A DNA stretch of 64,000 bases, taken from contig NC_066333.1 in the NCBI RefSeq assembly GCF_022539315.1, positions 7,573,501-7,637,500 on the forward strand, given 5' to 3'. Numbering within the stretch: the first letter of the stretch is position 1; each line of letters starts with the position of its first letter. This DNA comes from Serinus canaria (taxonomy: Eukaryota; Chordata; Aves; Passeriformes; Fringillidae). Both the position numbers and the translations under genes were made by a program. The notes beneath the pieces are model-generated. The model did no database searches. It saw nothing but the letters and a program-made list of their open reading frames with translations, and was not told the origin of the DNA. Positions 61,139 through 64,000 of the stretch are shown piece after piece.

Positions 61139-62380
61139 CAGACTTATTTTTGCATGTGTGAGTGCGTGCGTGTGTGTAGATGTGTCACTAATATAAAGTT
61201 CCCCAGCCAGAGCAAGGGTCAAGCTCCGTGCCTCCATCTCTGGCACGCACAGGCACCAGGGAGAGGCAGGAGCTTCCCTGTAGCATCCCTATCCTGTCCT
61301 TGCTTCTCCAGTCAGAGCTCATCCCTGTGGCCAGGGGAGCAGGAGGAGGATGCAGAGGCCAGAGGTGAGGGGCTCTGCCCTTGGTCAGAATTCTTTTCTC
61401 CCCATATACTCAGTTTCTGGGAGCTGCAGCCTATCCCAGGTGAGGATGGTGTGCCAGGCCCAGGGCTGTGCATGGTATGAAGGGTTCTTTGTCCTCTTCC
61501 TCCTCCTCACTCTAAATGTAGATGGCTGTGGGACAGTGCTCATCCCTTCCCAGCCTGTTCCTCTGGGCTGGCAAAGGAAGGAGGCAGGAGAGGGGGAGCG
61601 TGCTTGTCCCTGGCACAAAGGGCTTTGCAGAGAACTGGGGCTGTGGTGTCCAGGAATCCAGAGCTGGGTATTGAAAGGGTCACGGGAAGCACCTTCACAG
61701 GGGTGGCAAAGCCCAGGGAGCAGCTGATTCACAAGACGAGCAGGGAAGCAGGCCCAGGGGAGATGGAAGTGAGGGCTGGCACTGGCTGAGAGCCATCTCC
61801 ACCTCTGGGGAGCCTCTTTGGGGACAAAAGGAGCTGTTGGCCTCTCCACTGCTGTTCCCCATGTTCCCAGTCCCATAGTGCAGGCAGTGCCCATGCGTGG
61901 CTGTGATGGCTGCATGCAGTGACTGAGGTGTCTGGCTTCCCTCCCCCTCATTCCTGCACTGCTCCTGCTGCTGCTGGAGCAGGGAACCTCCGGCCTTTGA
62001 GCTGAAATTAGCTTCCAGAATAAACGCCCTCATCCTTCGGAGCCCACCGCGGGCAGACACAGCTGTCCACAGCTTGTCCATGTACATACTGCCCGCACTC
62101 TGCTGTACATATACGAGTAGTTTTTAATTCATTTGTGAATACTATTAATGCTATTTTTGTTATCTTGTCTGTCCGTATTTATGTGTGGGACCGTGCTCCC
62201 TGCAGAGGCCAAGCTGGGATGGAGGTGAGGGGAGAACCGGAGGTTCCAGAGGGGCTCACTTGGCCACTGAGCACGGACTCGCGCTCCTCATGTTGGAGCC
62301 ACTCAGATCCCGCATGGGGAGCACGAGGATTAGCATTAGCCCATTGAACGCTTCGGTTTGCAGGTGGAGGTGAATCCACA

Positions 62381-62386
62381 AATAAA
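62381..62386 (+). terminator. BCL2L1: Distal BCL2L1 polyadenylation signal
   Basis: AATAAA lies about 1.57 kb after the stop, followed by a GCTGCTGGTGCTGTGGTCTT segment. An A+T-rich tract at about 62100-62180 stands out in the otherwise G+C-rich UTR. This is the likely end of the long mRNA form. Confidence 0.65.
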
Positions 62387-62474
62387 GTTGTCATTCGAGC
62401 TGCTGCTGGTGCTGTGGTCTTTGCAATTGTTGGGAATTTGAGAGACTTTGGGCCCAAAGGAGTTGGCTTCAGTG

Positions 62475-62568
62475 GGATGGATGGATGGATGGATGGATGG
62501 ATGGATGGATGGATGGATGGATGGATGGATGGATGGATGGATGGATGGATGGATGGATGGATGGATGG
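62475..62568. repeat. (GGAT)n tetranucleotide microsatellite
   Basis: About 23 perfect GGAT units lie about 90 bases beyond the distal BCL2L1 polyadenylation signal. Because four is not a multiple of three, the array reads as MDGW repeats on one strand and IHPS repeats on the other in open frames that are not genes. It is almost uninterrupted, hence probably young and highly variable. Confidence 0.97.
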
Positions 62569-63401
62569 GAATGAGGTCCTTTCCCTGCCCAGGGAAGGGT
62601 TGGGGTGCTCCAAGGGCAGTTTGCTGTGGTCCAGAGGGATGGTGGTGGGGTGAGGTGACACTAAGGGGTGATGGGGACAGGAGAGCCCAGGGCAGGCTCT
62701 TGGCCAGGCTGGGAGTGCTGGTTTTGGGGACATGGGCTCAGCACCCATTGTCACGTTGGGAGGAGGAGGGCAGGGGACTCTATCACACTGGGACCCACAG
62801 CCCGCCTGTATTCCCGGGGCTACCCTTCAAAGGAGCACCTTCCCTTTGTGCAGGGTTTATATTCCAGCACGGTTTGGACCACACAAACACTCGGCCTTTT
62901 TTGGGATGTCACGAGCATGGGGAACGCAGAGCTACCCGACATCCCTCTCAGGGCAGGACGCGCCCAGCTCAGCCATCCCAGCCCCCCTCCCCTGCCCTTT
63001 CCGGAGGACCCCCGGAGCGGGGGGGCAGCGGCCGAGCCCTGGCGGGCTCCGTGGGCCGGCGGGACCGGTGGGAGCCCGCGGACACGAGCACCATCCCGTG
63101 GGCAGCGGGAGGAGCTGCCGCGGAGCTGCGGCTGCGGGGAGAGGCAGCACAGGGACCCCCATGACCAACAGAGCCGCGGGGATTGGAGGGAACCCCGGTC
63201 CCCGAGGGCCACTAGCCCGGTCCCCACCGCCCGGAGCCCCCCGCAGGGGACGGACCCCACCACGGCACAACCAGAGACCCTCGCTGCAGAGGACACTGCA
63301 ATGCCCGGTGGTGGAGTCGGGAATGGGACCCTGCCTGGGAGACAGAGTGAGGGGGCTCCCCGAGACACCCCACAGCACACAGGGCTGAGCTACGCGCCCG
63401 C
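62569..63401. other. BCL2L1 to BPI-family intergenic region
   Basis: This is about 830 bases between two convergent 3' ends. The part from 62990 to 63260 is very G+C and CpG rich, which is unusual for a tail-to-tail spacer. I see no exon or repeat besides the adjoining microsatellite. Confidence 0.5.
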
Positions 63402-63407
63402 TTTAAT
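63402..63407 (-). terminator. Candidate polyadenylation signal of BPI-family gene
   Basis: ATTAAA, the common variant signal, lies on the minus strand about 120 bases after the stop of the BPI-fold gene. Confidence 0.5.
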
Positions 63408-63527
63408 CCCTGCCGAGGGTGGGGGGCTGTGGGTCCTGAGGTTGGGCGCTTTGCCAGCCCCGGGGGCACGGTGGCAGCGGGATGGTGATGGGGACAGGAC
63501 TGGCGGGCTCCCACGAGGCAGGTGGTC

Positions 63528-63869
63528 TCATGGCTCGTACTGCAGGTCCGTGGCGATGAGCACGAAGCCCTGTAGGGAGTCAGGGTAAGAAAGGGGATAT
63601 GGGGGGCATGGGAGACCCCGGGGTAAGGGGACAGTGGTGGCACCCACCTGGTGTAGTGAGAGCCGGGGTCTGAGGAGGCTGAGGCCATGTGGGAGGGGCA
63701 GGGGGATGCCAGCCTGGAGCCACTCTGTGGGGAGACAAAGTCATAGAAGGGGATGGCCCTGGTGCAGCTGTGGGAGGATGGGGACAGGACAGGGACAGCA
63801 CTTACTGTTTGCCCGGGGAACCCCAAAAAGCCACAGCCCGAACTTCAGCAAGGTCTCCAGACGTTTCAC
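63528..63869 (-). CDS. BPI/LBP-fold family protein, C-terminal exons (partial)
   Basis: Three coding exons on the minus strand, 63869-63806, 63724-63648 and 63569-63528, join in phase and end in TGA, giving about 60 C-terminal residues. The order is VKRLETLLKFGLWLFGVPRA, then KWLQAGIPLPLPHGLSLL and RPRLSLHQ, then GFVLIATDLQYEP. This matches the last segment of the BPI/LBP/PLUNC superfamily, where LBP and BPI have a GFPLPLL-type motif, a short strand and an LFLGANVQY-like end. Members are secreted lipid- or lipopolysaccharide-binding proteins with two BPI domains; only the end of the second domain is seen here. Earlier exons lie to the right of the window. I cannot tell BPI, LBP and BPIFB members apart from this stretch, so no symbol is given. 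Mammals have COX4I2 at this place. Confidence 0.75.
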
Positions 63870-64000
63870 CTGCGGGACAGGCAGGCCCTGAGCCTGGCTC
63901 AGCACAGACAGAGGGCTCCATGCTGCAGGCAGGGCTCAGCCCCCTGCCAGACTTGCCATGCATGGGCTCCAGAGCACCCCAGATTCCCCACAAGGCTCCC
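63870..64000 (-). other. Intron of the BPI-family gene
   Basis: This lies upstream of the acceptor CCCGCAG at 63870-63876 (minus strand). No further exon was recognised before the window ends. Confidence 0.5.

Noticed and set aside
62179..63164. Open frames with MDGW or IHPS peptide repeats
   Set aside because: These are translations of the (GGAT)n microsatellite and its flanks on either strand; no start context, domain or splice structure supports a protein.

Overview
This window is vertebrate nuclear DNA, almost certainly from a bird. The genes have canonical GT-AG introns, CpG-rich promoters and AATAAA signals, and there are CR1 LINE fragments. An intact IRF10 gene lies between DUSP15 and FOXS1; IRF10 is present in birds and fish but lost in human and mouse. 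The gene order DUSP15 - IRF10 - FOXS1 - MYLK2 - TPX2 - BCL2L1 is the syntenic block of human 20q11.21 (chicken chromosome 20), read in the opposite direction and without the mammalian loss of IRF10. No prokaryotic features, CRISPR arrays, complete transposons or tRNA genes were seen.

Layout: 1-3.9 kb holds the last five coding exons of DUSP15 (+), whose 5' exons lie outside the window. 7.5-10.2 kb holds a complete eight-exon IRF10 (+) with two ISRE-type motifs just before its start codon. 11.37-12.72 kb is the single-exon forkhead gene FOXS1 (+). 17.2-22.9 kb is MYLK2 (-), skeletal myosin light chain kinase, converging on FOXS1; its first coding exon is very large and encodes a Lys/Ala/Pro/Glu repeat. 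29.9-38.1 kb is TPX2 (-) with 16 coding exons, whose first exon and promoter are near 42.95 kb. A CpG-rich divergent promoter zone at 42.5-44.9 kb separates TPX2 from BCL2L1 (+), whose two coding exons at 45.2 and 60.7 kb are separated by an intron of about 15 kb. At the right edge (63.5-63.9 kb, -) are the last three coding exons of a BPI/LBP-fold gene that runs off the window.

The genes are not an operon and share no single pathway. TPX2 (spindle assembly, Aurora A activation) and BCL2L1 (anti-apoptosis) share a head-to-head promoter region carrying a CHR/CCAAT arrangement and NRF1-like sites. IRF10 looks interferon-responsive from its leader sequence, and MYLK2 is a muscle gene.

I did not find a wholly new system. 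The observations most worth a second look are: (i) a 9-codon uORF in the BCL2L1 leader, in perfect Kozak context and ending 2 nt before the main ATG, which matches my memory of the human leader in length and spacing; (ii) the likely origin of the human DUSP15 long-isoform tail from a relic of the IRF10 gene, which is intact here; (iii) the strongly expanded repeat head of MYLK2; and (iv) replacement of the expected COX4I2 neighbour by a BPI-family gene.
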